A stretch of DNA of 59,354 nucleotides, taken from NCBI RefSeq assembly GCF_039912695.1, contig NZ_JBDSPJ010000016.1, forward strand, positions 1 through 59,354, in the 5' to 3' direction. Positions 24,501-33,196 of this stretch are shown in pieces. Every line of letters starts with the position of its first letter. Within the stretch, counting starts at the first letter, position 1. The notes below the pieces were generated by a model. The model made no database searches. It was not told where the DNA came from and saw only the letters and a program-made list of their open reading frames with translations. The DNA comes from Pseudolysinimonas_A sp039912695 (GTDB taxonomy: Bacteria > Actinomycetota > Actinomycetes > Actinomycetales > Microbacteriaceae). A program made the translations under genes and the position numbers.

Positions 24501-25364
24501 TCAGTCCTTCACGGCCCCGGCGGCGAGGCCCCCGGTGATCTGCTTCTGGAACACCAGGAAGACGATGACGATCGGCAACGCGACGATTGTCGACGCCGCC
24601 ATCAGCGGACCCCACTCAGTGCCGTATTGCCCGATAAACGAATTGAGGGTCACCGTCACCGGCTGCATATCCTGCTTGGTCGTGAGGGTGAGTCCGAAGA
24701 TGAACTCACCCCAGGTCATCACGAAGGTGAAGACGGCAACCGTCACGAGCCCCGGCCGAACCAGAGGCAGCACAATACGCAGGAACGCCTGCATCCGGGT
24801 CGCCCCGTCAACCGCGGCCGCCTCTTCGAGCGCCTTCGGAATGTTGAGGTAGAACGGCCTCAGCACGATCACCGCGAACGGGAGCACCGCGACCGTGTCA
24901 GCGAGGATGATGCCGAGGTAGTTGTTCACCAGGCCAACGCGGCTGAACAGTGTGAACATCGGCAGCGCGACGTTGATCGAGGGCAACAGCTGCGCGACCA
25001 GGAACGGAAGCAGCAGCAGCCCGGTCCACTTCAACTGAAGACGGCCCAGAGCGTACGCCGCGGGGGTCGCGAGCAGCAGAGCGAGCACACTCGTGCCGAC
25101 GCTGATGATCAGGCTGTTTCCGAGGGAGCGCAGCATCGTTTCGTTCTCGAATACCGCGCGCAGGTAGTTCGAGAAGTCGAACTCGGTCGGGATCAGGGTC
25201 GGCGGTCGAGTGAACAGCTGGTCGGGCGACTTGAAGGAGGTCGACACCATCCAGTACAGCGGGAACAGGAAAATACCGACGACGACGATGCCGATCGCGG
25301 TGAGGTGCCACGCCGGTCGTTCCCGACTCGTTCGGCGTAGTTGAGGGCGTTGTGGCCGAGCCAT
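24501..25364 (-). CDS. Carbohydrate ABC transporter permease (MalG-like)
   Basis: A 287-residue membrane protein with six predicted helices. Its family signature is the cytoplasmic EAA loop: IPKALEEAAAVDGATRMQAF followed by LPLVRPGLVTVAVFTF. The N-terminal segment ends at LFPLYWMVSTSFKSPDQLF, usual for MalG-type subunits. ATG 25364 overlaps the stop of the other permease gene by one base (TAATG). It works with that permease, the lipoprotein and an ATPase not encoded here. Confidence 0.93.
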   Translation of the reverse strand: MARPQRPQLRRTSRERPAWHLTAIGIVVVGIFLFPLYWMVSTSFKSPDQLFTRPPTLIPTEFDFSNYLRAVFENETMLRSLGNSLIISVGTSVLALLLATPAAYALGRLQLKWTGLLLLPFLVAQLLPSINVALPMFTLFSRVGLVNNYLGIILADTVAVLPFAVIVLRPFYLNIPKALEEAAAVDGATRMQAFLRIVLPLVRPGLVTVAVFTFVMTWGEFIFGLTLTTKQDMQPVTVTLNSFIGQYGTEWGPLMAASTIVALPIVIVFLVFQKQITGGLAAGAVKD

Positions 25365-26305
25365 TATGCGGACTCCTCACGTCGACGAACCAGGAGGTAG
25401 ACGACCGAGACGATCAGCGGAATGACCAGAAGGATGTTCGCCGCCGCGGCACCGTCGCCGAGACGGAAGTATTCGAAGGAGAGGTTGTAGACCGCGATCG
25501 ACAGCACGTTGGTAGCCCCCGCGGGACCGCCCGCCGTCATGACATAGATGACGTCGAACACCTTGAAGGTATGAACAAAACCGAGCAGGAGCGCGATCGC
25601 AACGACCGGGCGCATGAGCGGCACGGTGATCCCGAACAGACGTTGGCGGGCCGATGCACCGTCAAGGCTGGCCGCCTCGTACACCTCGTGCGGGACGCCC
25701 TGAAGTCCGGCGTAAACGAGCATCATGTGGAACGGGATGCCGAGCCAGATATTCGTGATGATCACCGCGATCAAGGCGGTCTGTGGGTTGACGAGCCACG
25801 CTTCATCGGTGTGGATTCCGAAGACGTCGAGAATCGAGTTGAACAAGCCGTAGCTGCCGGAGTACATCCAGCGCCAGAGGCTTGCCGACACAACCGCAGG
25901 CATGACCCAGACGACCAGCATGATGGCCCGCAGGAATCCCGAGAGCGGGAACTTGCGATTGAAGAACAGCGCGAACGCCCAGCCGATCAGGTGCTGGAAG
26001 GCGAGCGAGGCGAGCGTGAAGACGAGCGTGACCAGGAGCGACGAGAGGAATCCGGGCGACGACAGGAACTCGACGTAGTTGTCGAAGCCGACGAAGGCGG
26101 CGCCGCCCTTGAGGAAGTTCCCCACGTTGACGTCGAAGAGGCTGAGATTGAACGTGTACGCGATCGGATAGAACATGAACACGAGCAGGAAGATGATCGC
26201 GGGCGCGACGAAGAGATAGCGACTGAGCGCCGAGCGGCCACGCCGCCGCCCAGCGGTCGCCCGAAGGCGGACCGCTGGACGGCGGATTCGGAAAGAAGCG
26301 CTCAT
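25364..26305 (-). CDS. Carbohydrate ABC transporter permease (MalF/UgpA-like)
   Basis: A 313-residue permease. The first helix reads YLFVAPAIIFLLVFMFYPI, then a periplasmic FDVNVGNFLKGGAAFVGFDN segment, and the coupling loop VPHEVYEAASLDGASARQRL. These match the MalF/UgpA sugar permease family. ATG 26305 overlaps the stop of the binding-protein gene as TGATG; GTG 26308 is an alternative start. It is the second gene of the transporter operon. Confidence 0.93.
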   Translation of the reverse strand: MSASFRIRRPAVRLRATAGRRRGRSALSRYLFVAPAIIFLLVFMFYPIAYTFNLSLFDVNVGNFLKGGAAFVGFDNYVEFLSSPGFLSSLLVTLVFTLASLAFQHLIGWAFALFFNRKFPLSGFLRAIMLVVWVMPAVVSASLWRWMYSGSYGLFNSILDVFGIHTDEAWLVNPQTALIAVIITNIWLGIPFHMMLVYAGLQGVPHEVYEAASLDGASARQRLFGITVPLMRPVVAIALLLGFVHTFKVFDVIYVMTAGGPAGATNVLSIAVYNLSFEYFRLGDGAAAANILLVIPLIVSVVYLLVRRREESA

Positions 26306-27552
26306 CACTTAAGCAAGGGCGCGATCGCCGTTGCGGCCGTTGTGAGGGCGTCTTTCGCCGTGTTCGATCCACTCAACACGCTCTGCAGTGCGACAACCAC
26401 GTTGTCGGCGATCTCGGCGTAGTTCGCACCGTAGGCACGCGGGCGTGAGACCTTGAGCTGCTCGGCGAAGACCGCGAGGTTCGGATCGGTGTTACCGGAC
26501 TTGACGTCGAGGCGAGTCGGCAGGCTGCCGGCCGCATCGTCAATCTGCTGAACCCGCTTGGGGTCCTGCATCCACTTGATCAGGTTCCACGCGGCATCAG
26601 CGTTGGGTCCGTCGGTGATGAGGTAGTTTTCACCACCGGTGACCGAAGCCTCATCCTGTCCTGCGGGCAGCAGAGCCACGCCGTAGTTGAGGTCAGGTGC
26701 GTTGGTCGCGAGGTAGGGAAGCTGCCAGGGCCCATTGAGCATCATGGCGGCGCGACCTTGAGCGAACTCAGCCGCAACAGCTGCCTGATCCCAGTTCAAC
26801 GCCTCCCGCGAGACACTGCCGTCCTTGATGAGGCTTGCCGTGAATTCGAGAGCCTTGATGGCCTCGGGCGAGTCGACCTTGGTGAGGTCACCGCCGGCTT
26901 GCCACAGGGTCGGCAGCCACTGGAATACGGCCTGCTGGTTGTTGATGGCCGAGAAGGCGTAGCCGTAGTGGTCCGGCGACGTGAGCTTGGCCGCGACCTG
27001 GCTCATCTCTTGCCAGGTCGTCGGCGGCTTAACACCGGCGGCGGCGAGCAGGTCTTTGTTGTAGAACAGCGCGAGGCAGTTCGCGGTGATCGGCAGGCCG
27101 TAGATCTTGCCGTCCAGTGACGCGGAGTCGATGAGACCCTGCGGGTACTGGTCGAGTTGGCCCCAAGCGGCGATGCGATCGGTCAGGTCGGCGGCGATCC
27201 CCAGCTCAGCGAACTGCTGGTGGTCGGGGCCATTGACGATCGAGATATCGGGGAGCGCGCTCGCACCAGCCGACTGAAGAAGCGACTTCTTGAGGTCGGC
27301 GTAGGCGATGAACTCACGGTTGATCGTGACGTTCGGGTACTCGGTCTTGTACTCGGTGAGGAGCGCCTCAACGGCGTTCGACGGCGCGGAGTCCGCCGCG
27401 TAGTAGTCCCACCAGGTGAGAGTCACGGGAGCGGTGGGATCGAAGGTGCTGGCCGGCTCGGCAGCGCCGGGGCTACAGGCGGCGAGACTCGCCGCCATGG
27501 CGACAGCGGCCGCGACCGCGACCACCCGTCGATGTGTGCGTGTGAGGTACAT
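26305..27552 (-). CDS. Carbohydrate ABC transporter substrate-binding lipoprotein
   Basis: A 415-residue exported protein of solute-binding family 1. The signal peptide ends with SLAAC (Cys26). The mature part shows VTLTWWDYYAADSAPSNA, GLPITANCLALFYNKDLL, AEFAQGRAAMMLNGPWQLP and SLPTRLDVKSG, all typical of sugar-binding proteins. ATG 27552 has AAGGAG nine bases upstream and is preferred to an in-frame ATG 18 bases earlier. It is the first gene of the seven-gene run transporter-cupin-oxidoreductase-isomerase-abfA. The ligand is unknown; the GH51 enzyme suggests an arabinose-containing oligosaccharide. Confidence 0.93.
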   Translation of the reverse strand: MYLTRTHRRVVAVAAAVAMAASLAACSPGAAEPASTFDPTAPVTLTWWDYYAADSAPSNAVEALLTEYKTEYPNVTINREFIAYADLKKSLLQSAGASALPDISIVNGPDHQQFAELGIAADLTDRIAAWGQLDQYPQGLIDSASLDGKIYGLPITANCLALFYNKDLLAAAGVKPPTTWQEMSQVAAKLTSPDHYGYAFSAINNQQAVFQWLPTLWQAGGDLTKVDSPEAIKALEFTASLIKDGSVSREALNWDQAAVAAEFAQGRAAMMLNGPWQLPYLATNAPDLNYGVALLPAGQDEASVTGGENYLITDGPNADAAWNLIKWMQDPKRVQQIDDAAGSLPTRLDVKSGNTDPNLAVFAEQLKVSRPRAYGANYAEIADNVVVALQSVLSGSNTAKDALTTAATAIAPLLK

Positions 27553-27647
27553 GAATGGGATCTCCTTCATCGTTGAGCGAGAAGCCGCAATTGGTGGTGA
27601 CGCCGGGATGACGGCGAACCGAAGCCCGGTGCGGGCGCTCACATCTT

Positions 27648-27674
27648 CTCTCTCGCGTCGCGGGCCGGAGAGAG
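27648..27674. promoter_or_regulatory. Inverted repeat CTCTCTC-N13-GAGAGAG upstream of the transporter operon
   Basis: A perfect seven-base inverted repeat lies in the 144-base gap between the MocR gene and the binding-protein gene. It starts 96 bases before the latter. It may be an operator or part of the MocR terminator. No other clear signal was seen in this gap. Confidence 0.35.
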
Positions 27675-27696
27675 CCAATATCGGCCGGATGGCCCA

Positions 27697-29145
27697 CTAT
27701 TCGGTCGCCGCATATGCCCGCCACGCCTCCGCGATCAACTCGATACCCCGCGCGAGCTCCTGCGGAGGTACCGCGTACGAGATGCGAACGTGATCGTCGA
27801 GAACGTCGGATGCGCTGAACGTGGGGCCTGGGAGGAACTGCACTCCGAGTTGCTCGGCTCGCTGCGCCAGAGTCGTCGCGCTCCCGGATGGCAGCCGAAC
27901 CCACATTGACCCGCCGCCGGTCGGCAGCACCGGTTGCCAGTCGGGAAGCTCGCTCGTGAGCTTGTCGAGGGCGACCTGCCGATGCAGCGACAGCATTTCG
28001 CGACGCTGGTCGCGTGCCGACTCCAACTGGGGAAGAAGACGCGTCGAGACCAGTTGCGCGATGAGCGAAGTTCCCAGATCCAACTCGCCCTTGAGTGCCG
28101 CGAGTTCGCTCACCAGCACAGGGTCGGCCCGCAGCCACCCGACCCGGAGCCCGCCCCAGAACGACTTGCTGACGGAGCCGACCGTCGTGATCAGATCGCC
28201 GCCCGCAGCGAGCGGGATCGGCCGACGATTGCCGTCGATGATGGTGTCGGCGAGCGTGGCGTCGTCGATGACGGGAAGACGGAAACGATTCGAGAGGCTC
28301 GCGATTCGGCTGCGCCGGAAGTCGTCGAGCACAGAACCGACCGGGTTCTGGACCGTCGATTGCACCACCAGAAGTACCGGCGAGTGGGCTTTGATTGCTG
28401 AGGTCAGGTCATCGACATCAATCCCGTCGACCCCTGATTTCACGCCAATCAGGCGTCCTCCGAGGCTCTTGAGCGACTCGAGCGCGCCCCGGAAGGTGGG
28501 CTCTTCGACGAGAACCGGCGCGCCGGGACGGACGAACAATGAGGCAGTCAGACGGAGCGCCTGTTGCGCCCCCGACGTCACCAAAATGTGGTCGGGGGTC
28601 GTCGGCAACCCGAGGTCGGTGTAGTAGCTGGCGATGGCATCCCGAAGCTCGGGCAGGCCTGCGGGCAGGTAGCCGTGCGTCATCACGAGGCTGCGCAGAC
28701 GCGCTCCGTCGATGTAGTTGAGCTCTTCTGCCACCATCGGAAGACCGGGCAGTGCGGCGCTGCGCAGATCGATCCGCTCGCTGACGGCTTCGCCCACGAA
28801 GCTGCTCAACCGGTCGTCGCCGCGGGTCGCCGACCGTTGGCGCGAGTACGTCACGTAGGTGCCATCGCCCTGCCTGCTCTGCAGGAGTCCGTCGGCGCGC
28901 AGAAGGTCGAGGGCCTTTGTGACAGTGTTACGACTCAAGCCCAGCACCTGACCCATCGAACGTTCCGCCGGAAGTCGAGTTCCTGAGCCGAGGGCACCGG
29001 ATCGGATGAGCGATCGCAGGCCGCCTGCCAGGTCGTCGTGCAATGACTGAGTACCGGTTCGCCACTCGCCCAGAAGACGGACGAGACGATTCACGCCCAT
29101 GGTCGCCAATCCAAACGAATTGGCCCTCGCTGACTGCAGTGTCAT
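27697..29145 (-). CDS. MocR/GntR-type regulator with aminotransferase-like domain
   Basis: A 482-residue fusion. Residues about 35-105 are a GntR winged helix (LHDDLAGGLRSLIRSG, RLPAERSMGQVLGLSRNTVT, GDGTYVTYSRQR). Residues about 120-480 are a fold-type I aminotransferase domain. The PLP lysine is Lys327 in TVGSVSKSFWGGLRVGW, with STVQNPVGS and PVIDDATLAD as other cofactor-site blocks. MocR proteins use PLP-bound effectors to control adjacent genes. It is divergent from the Tm-1-like gene (77-base gap) and upstream of the sugar transporter operon, so it could control both. ATG 29145 has CATGAT six bases upstream. Confidence 0.9.
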   Translation of the reverse strand: MTLQSARANSFGLATMGVNRLVRLLGEWRTGTQSLHDDLAGGLRSLIRSGALGSGTRLPAERSMGQVLGLSRNTVTKALDLLRADGLLQSRQGDGTYVTYSRQRSATRGDDRLSSFVGEAVSERIDLRSAALPGLPMVAEELNYIDGARLRSLVMTHGYLPAGLPELRDAIASYYTDLGLPTTPDHILVTSGAQQALRLTASLFVRPGAPVLVEEPTFRGALESLKSLGGRLIGVKSGVDGIDVDDLTSAIKAHSPVLLVVQSTVQNPVGSVLDDFRRSRIASLSNRFRLPVIDDATLADTIIDGNRRPIPLAAGGDLITTVGSVSKSFWGGLRVGWLRADPVLVSELAALKGELDLGTSLIAQLVSTRLLPQLESARDQRREMLSLHRQVALDKLTSELPDWQPVLPTGGGSMWVRLPSGSATTLAQRAEQLGVQFLPGPTFSASDVLDDHVRISYAVPPQELARGIELIAEAWRAYAATE

Positions 29146-29151
29146 GGGCAC

Positions 29152-29162
29152 ATCATGATCAT
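29152..29162. promoter_or_regulatory. Divergent control region: CATGAT -10 candidate and ATGATCAT palindrome
   Basis: On the minus strand CATGAT (29152-29157) lies six bases before the MocR ATG. It overlaps the perfect palindrome ATGATCAT (29155-29162). The whole divergent gap is only 77 bases, so a regulator bound here could affect both genes. Confidence 0.35.
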
Positions 29163-29222
29163 CGATTCGCGTGCGGTCAAACCGGCCGCCGCTTCTCCCG
29201 CATTTCACGTGAGGTATCGAAA

Positions 29223-30443
29223 ATGACGCACACCGTCGTGCTGGTCGGAGCCTTGGACACCAAGGGTGCCGAATACGCGTTCGTTCGCGATCGTCTCGCC
29301 GCCGCCGGAGTGCGCTCCACGGTCGTCGATATTGGGGTTCTGGGCGAGCCGGAATTTGCGGCCGACATCTCGCGTGCCGAGGTTGCCCGTGCCGCGGGCT
29401 TCGACATCGCCGACCTCGTGTCGGCGGCAGACCGCGGCAAGGCGATGGATGCCATGGCCCGCGGCGCCGCACTCGTGGTCGCTTCGCTCGTGGAAGCCGG
29501 CGACGTGCAGGGGGCGCTGGCCCTCGGCGGAACGGGAGGCACGTCGGTCGCGGCGCAAGCATTCCGCGACCTGCCGCTCGGCTTCCCCCGATTGATCGTC
29601 TCGACGGCCGCTTCCGGCAACACCGAGCCGTACATCGGAGCCACCGACCTGATCCTGGCGCCGTCAATCGTCGACATTGCGGGCCTGAACCGCATCTCGC
29701 GTCGGATTCTCGCCAACGCCGCAGCCGCCGTCGCCGGAATGGTGGCCGCTGAACCGCTGCCCGAAGCATCCGATCGGCCCCTCGTTGCGGCGAGCATGTT
29801 CGGGGTCACGACGCCGAGCGTGACACGCGCCCGCGAGCGCCTCGAGTCGCTCGGCTACGAGGTGCTCGTCTTCCACATGACCGGCAGCGGTGGGCGTGCC
29901 ATGGAGTCGCTGATCCGACAGGGTTACATCGCCGGCGTCCTCGACATGACGACCACCGAGCTGGCCGACAATCTCGTCGGTGGAGTCTTCGATGCCGGGC
30001 CCGATCGCCTCACCGCTGCGGCCTCCGCGGGAGTTCCGCAGGTCGTTTCGGTCGGCGCGCTCGACATGGTCAACTTCGGTGCCCGCGACACGGTGCCGGA
30101 GAAGTTCGAGAACCGCAATCTCTATGTGCACAACTCGAGCGTCACGCTCATGCGCACGACCGCGGCCGAGACCGCGAAGCTCGGCGCTGAGCTGGCTCGC
30201 AAGGTGGCGGCGTCGTCCGGCCCGGTCACCGTCGTGCTTCCGTTGCGGGGGATTTCGGCGATTGCGACCGAGGGCGGCCCGTTCCATGATGCCGCCGCCG
30301 ACACCGCCCTCTTCGAGAGCATCCGCACCGGACTCGTCGGCACAGATGTCGAGCTCGTCGAAATCAACCTCGACATCAACGACCCCGCATTCGCCGACGC
30401 GTGTGCCGACCGGCTTCACGAATTGATCACTGCCCGCCGCTGA
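29223..30443 (+). CDS. Tm-1-like ATP-binding (UPF0261) protein
   Basis: A 406-residue protein of the UPF0261 family, named after the tomato Tm-1 virus-resistance protein. The biochemical role in bacteria is not established. Visible blocks are the N-terminal VVLVGALDTKGAEYAFVRDR, the glycine-rich ALALGGTGGTSVAAQAF near residue 105, LIVSTAASGNTEPYIGATD, the second-domain AASMFGVTTPSVTRARE, FHMTGSGGRAMESLI and VVLPLRGISAIATEGGPF. ATG 29223 has GTGAGG about nine bases upstream. It is divergent from the MocR gene and is followed by a TIM-barrel gene, its usual partner in many genomes and fused to it in plant Tm-1-type proteins. A catabolic function is inferred from context. Confidence 0.88.
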   Translation: MTHTVVLVGALDTKGAEYAFVRDRLAAAGVRSTVVDIGVLGEPEFAADISRAEVARAAGFDIADLVSAADRGKAMDAMARGAALVVASLVEAGDVQGALALGGTGGTSVAAQAFRDLPLGFPRLIVSTAASGNTEPYIGATDLILAPSIVDIAGLNRISRRILANAAAAVAGMVAAEPLPEASDRPLVAASMFGVTTPSVTRARERLESLGYEVLVFHMTGSGGRAMESLIRQGYIAGVLDMTTTELADNLVGGVFDAGPDRLTAAASAGVPQVVSVGALDMVNFGARDTVPEKFENRNLYVHNSSVTLMRTTAAETAKLGAELARKVAASSGPVTVVLPLRGISAIATEGGPFHDAAADTALFESIRTGLVGTDVELVEINLDINDPAFADACADRLHELITARR

Positions 30444-30483
30444 TCCAGCTACTTGAGACCGACTTCCGAACTAGAGGACTTGC

Positions 30484-31323
30484 ATGCCCTACATCAAACG
30501 CTCCGAGATCCTGTCCCGCCTGCGCACGAAGATCGAGCAACGCCTGCCGATCATCGGTGCGGGTGCCGGTACCGGCCTCTCCGCGAAGTGCGAGGAGGAC
30601 GGCGGGTCCGACCTGATCGTGATCTACAACTCCGGTCGCTATCGCATGGCGGGCCGCGGGTCGCTCTCGGGTCTCCTCGCCTACGGCAACGCCAACGACC
30701 TCGTCGTCGAGATGGGTCGCGAGGTGCTGCCGGTCGTTCGCAACGTCCCCGTCCTTGCCGGCGTCAACGGAACTGACCCATTCATGAACCCCGTCCGCCT
30801 GATTCGCGACCTGAAAGACCAGGGATTCTCGGGCATCCAGAACTTTCCGACCGTCGGCCTGATCGACGGGGTCTTCCGCGCCAATCTCGAAGAGACCGGG
30901 ATGAGCTATCAGCTCGAAGTCGACCTGGTACGCCTCGCCCACGACGCCGACATGTTGACCACCCCGTACGTGTTCTCGACGGCGGACGCCGCAGCGATGA
31001 CGGAGGCGGGCGCCGACATCATCGTGTGCCACCTGGGTCTCACAACGGGTGGCGCGGTCGGAGCCGAGACAGCGAAGAGCCTCGACGACTGCGTGACCCT
31101 CGCCGAGGAGTGGGCCCAGGCCGCCCGTGCGGTCCGTGACGACGTCATCGTGCTCGTGCACGGCGGTCCCATCGCCGAGCCCGAAGATGCCCAGTACGTG
31201 CTGTCGCGCACCGCGGCGTTTGACGGCTTCTACGGCGCCTCGTCGATGGAGCGGCTCCCCACCGAGCGTGCCCTCACCGCGGCCGTGCGCGAGTTCGCGT
31301 CAATGACCCTTTCGGCCCGCTAG
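30484..31323 (+). CDS. Phosphoenolpyruvate hydrolase-like TIM-barrel protein
   Basis: A 279-residue protein of the TIM-barrel/PEP-hydrolase-like family that accompanies UPF0261 proteins. Blocks are PIIGAGAGTGLSAKCEEDGG, LIVIYNSGRYRMAGRG, VLAGVNGTDPFMNP, GIQNFPTVGLIDG and the late LVHGGPIAEPEDA. The glycine-rich loops near the ends of strands suggest a phosphate-containing ligand. The reaction is not known. ATG 30484 lies 40 bases after the Tm-1-like gene, so the two form an operon. Its 3' end overlaps that of ppk2 by four bases, tail to tail. Confidence 0.87.
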   Translation: MPYIKRSEILSRLRTKIEQRLPIIGAGAGTGLSAKCEEDGGSDLIVIYNSGRYRMAGRGSLSGLLAYGNANDLVVEMGREVLPVVRNVPVLAGVNGTDPFMNPVRLIRDLKDQGFSGIQNFPTVGLIDGVFRANLEETGMSYQLEVDLVRLAHDADMLTTPYVFSTADAAAMTEAGADIIVCHLGLTTGGAVGAETAKSLDDCVTLAEEWAQAARAVRDDVIVLVHGGPIAEPEDAQYVLSRTAAFDGFYGASSMERLPTERALTAAVREFASMTLSAR

Positions 31324-32156
31324 CCCTTTTCGGTCTTCTCGCGCGGCAGCGCGCCAGCGTGGTCTTCCACGTGCCGAAACTGCTCGCGCGGTGGCCGGTC
31401 GTAGTTGTCGGCTTTCGGACGAGGCGGGATCTTTACCGGTTCGGGATTGAGGTGCTCGTACGGCACCGTCGAGAGGATGTGCGTGATGGTGTTCAGCCGC
31501 GCGGCGCGCTTGTCGTCGCTCTCGACCGTGAACCACGGGGCGTCGGCCGTGTCGGTGAGCTCGAACATGTCGTCTTTCGCCCGGGAGTAGTCCTCCCACT
31601 TGGTGATCGACAACAGGTCGGTGTCAGAGAGTTTCCACCGGCGCATCGGATCCTTGAGCCGTGAGGTGAACCGCTTCTGCTGTTCGGCGTCGGAGACCGA
31701 GAACCAGAATTTGATCACGACGATCCCGTCGTCGACCAGGAGCCGCTCGAAGATCGGGGTCTGCTGCAGGAACCGGCGGTACTCGGTCGGCGTGCAGTAC
31801 CCCAACACGTGCTCGACGCCCGCCCGGTTGTACCAGGACCGGTCCATCAGCACGATCTCACCAGCTGCAGGCAAATGCGAGATGTACCGCTGGTAGTACC
31901 ACTGTCCCTTCTCGCGTTCACTCGGTTGCGGCAGGGCGACAACACGGGCCGTGCGCGGGTTCAGGTACTCAACGACGCGCTTGATCGCGCCACCCTTCCC
32001 AGCCGCGTCTCGACCCTCAAAGATCACCAGCAGTCGAAAACCTGTTGAGGTGATCCAGCGCTGCATGTCGACAAGTTCGACCTGCAACTTCTTCAGCTCA
32101 TCCTCGTACGCGCGCTTGTCGACGCGGCGAACCTTCTGGGCCCTCTTGGATGGCAT
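31320..32156 (-). CDS. ppk2: Polyphosphate kinase 2 (PPK2)
   Basis: Transfers phosphate between polyphosphate and nucleotides; 278 residues, one PPK2 domain. Walker A is FEGRDAAGKGGAIKR (around residues 46-60), Walker B is IVLMDRSWYNRAGVE, and the lid module follows with QQKRFTSRLKDPMRRWKLSD. This spacing fits single-domain class I PPK2, which favours ADP phosphorylation; the class call is tentative. The C-terminus has a charged tail. ATG 32156 has AAGGGGAG six bases upstream. It lies 11 bases downstream of the lipid/diacylglycerol-kinase-like gene on the same strand. Confidence 0.93.
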   Translation of the reverse strand: MPSKRAQKVRRVDKRAYEDELKKLQVELVDMQRWITSTGFRLLVIFEGRDAAGKGGAIKRVVEYLNPRTARVVALPQPSEREKGQWYYQRYISHLPAAGEIVLMDRSWYNRAGVEHVLGYCTPTEYRRFLQQTPIFERLLVDDGIVVIKFWFSVSDAEQQKRFTSRLKDPMRRWKLSDTDLLSITKWEDYSRAKDDMFELTDTADAPWFTVESDDKRAARLNTITHILSTVPYEHLNPEPVKIPPRPKADNYDRPPREQFRHVEDHAGALPREKTEKG

Positions 32157-32167
32157 GCCCGCTCCCC

Positions 32168-33190
32168 TTAGTCCAACGCCGCAGCAGGGTCCGGCGCGGG
32201 CATCCGAACTGTCAACGCCAGCGGGTCGATTCGTGCCGTAAACCCGACCGTCGTGCCGAAACCGTCGCCGTCGAGTTCGAGGGCTTCGGCCCTCGTGAAC
32301 TCGACATCGATGCTGGAGGCCGTTGTGTACTCAAGCGCTCTGATCGGCTTGCTGTCACGAGTGAGCTTGCGCCCGATCTTCGTTCTGCGCAGGATGCCGT
32401 TCTCCCACGCGACCTTGATCCAGATCTGGACCCAGCCGAAGAAACCATTCGGGCGCAGAAATGCGATGTCAAAAACCCCGTCGTCGATGCTGGCTTCGGG
32501 CATCAGCACCATGTTGGCGGGAAGCGATCCGCAATTTCCGACGATCAGAGTGTGAGCTCGAATCGATCTCGTCGGACCGTTATCGAGGCGCCGACGAATA
32601 TTGAGTTGCGAGGTGTCGCGCATTGCGCGCGAAATCGCGTCGACGTAGGCGAGCCAGCCAACCCGTTTTTTGAGTTCTTCGTTCGTGTTCTCGACCATTT
32701 TCGCGTCGACTCCGGCGCCGGCCATGACCAGGAAAGCGTGCTGATCGCTGGTGCCATCCTGACGGTGGATGTCGATGACCCCGATGTCGATCGTGCGATC
32801 GACCCCGTTCAGTGCGACGTCAATCGCGTCGGAGAGGTCGTTGAGGGTGAGCTCAAGGTTGCGGGCCAACAGATTGCCCGTCCCCGACGGCACGAGCGCC
32901 AGCGGGATGCCCGTTCCTCGCAGTGACTCCGCGACCGCGCGGACCGTGCCGTCGCCTCCCGCCGCGATCACCAGGTCGACCCCCGCCTTCACGGCCCGCG
33001 CGGTGACCTTTTCGCCCGCATCATCCTCAGTGGTTTCCAGCCACATTGGCTCACCCCAGGATCCGCGGCCAGCGTCAAGCGCGGCACTCAGTTCTTCGCG
33101 TTTCACTTTCACCGGGTTGTAGATGACGGCAATCGTCCGCGAGGCGGTGCGGGGGCGTGAGGGGGGAGCTGTCTCGGGAAGGGCAGGCAT
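32168..33190 (-). CDS. Diacylglycerol kinase catalytic-domain protein (lipid kinase-like)
   Basis: A 340-residue member of the DAGK/YegS/BmrU family that phosphorylates lipids such as diacylglycerol. Key motifs are AVIYNPVKVK, the nucleotide motif VIAAGGDGTVRAVAE (GGDGT at 78-82) and LVPSGTGNLLARNLEL. The C-terminal beta domain carries VMAGAGVDAKMVENTNEELK and PEASIDDGVFDIAFL. ATG 33190 is preceded by TACAGT six bases upstream and no ribosome site, suggesting a leaderless mRNA. It is followed by ppk2. Sphingosine-like or undecaprenol substrates are possible alternatives. Confidence 0.9.
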   Translation of the reverse strand: MPALPETAPPSRPRTASRTIAVIYNPVKVKREELSAALDAGRGSWGEPMWLETTEDDAGEKVTARAVKAGVDLVIAAGGDGTVRAVAESLRGTGIPLALVPSGTGNLLARNLELTLNDLSDAIDVALNGVDRTIDIGVIDIHRQDGTSDQHAFLVMAGAGVDAKMVENTNEELKKRVGWLAYVDAISRAMRDTSQLNIRRRLDNGPTRSIRAHTLIVGNCGSLPANMVLMPEASIDDGVFDIAFLRPNGFFGWVQIWIKVAWENGILRRTKIGRKLTRDSKPIRALEYTTASSIDVEFTRAEALELDGDGFGTTVGFTARIDPLALTVRMPAPDPAAALD

Positions 33191-33196
33191 CCCATG

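Noticed and set aside
30484..31323. Indole-3-glycerol phosphate synthase assignment for the TIM barrel
   Set aside because: Glycine loops look similar, but the catalytic Lys/Glu pattern of TrpC is absent and the gene pairs with UPF0261, so the PEP-hydrolase-like family fits better.
32150..32926. Plus-strand frame opposite the lipid kinase gene
   Set aside because: Its composition is that of an antisense shadow, and the minus-strand gene has clear GGDGT and PSGTGN motifs.
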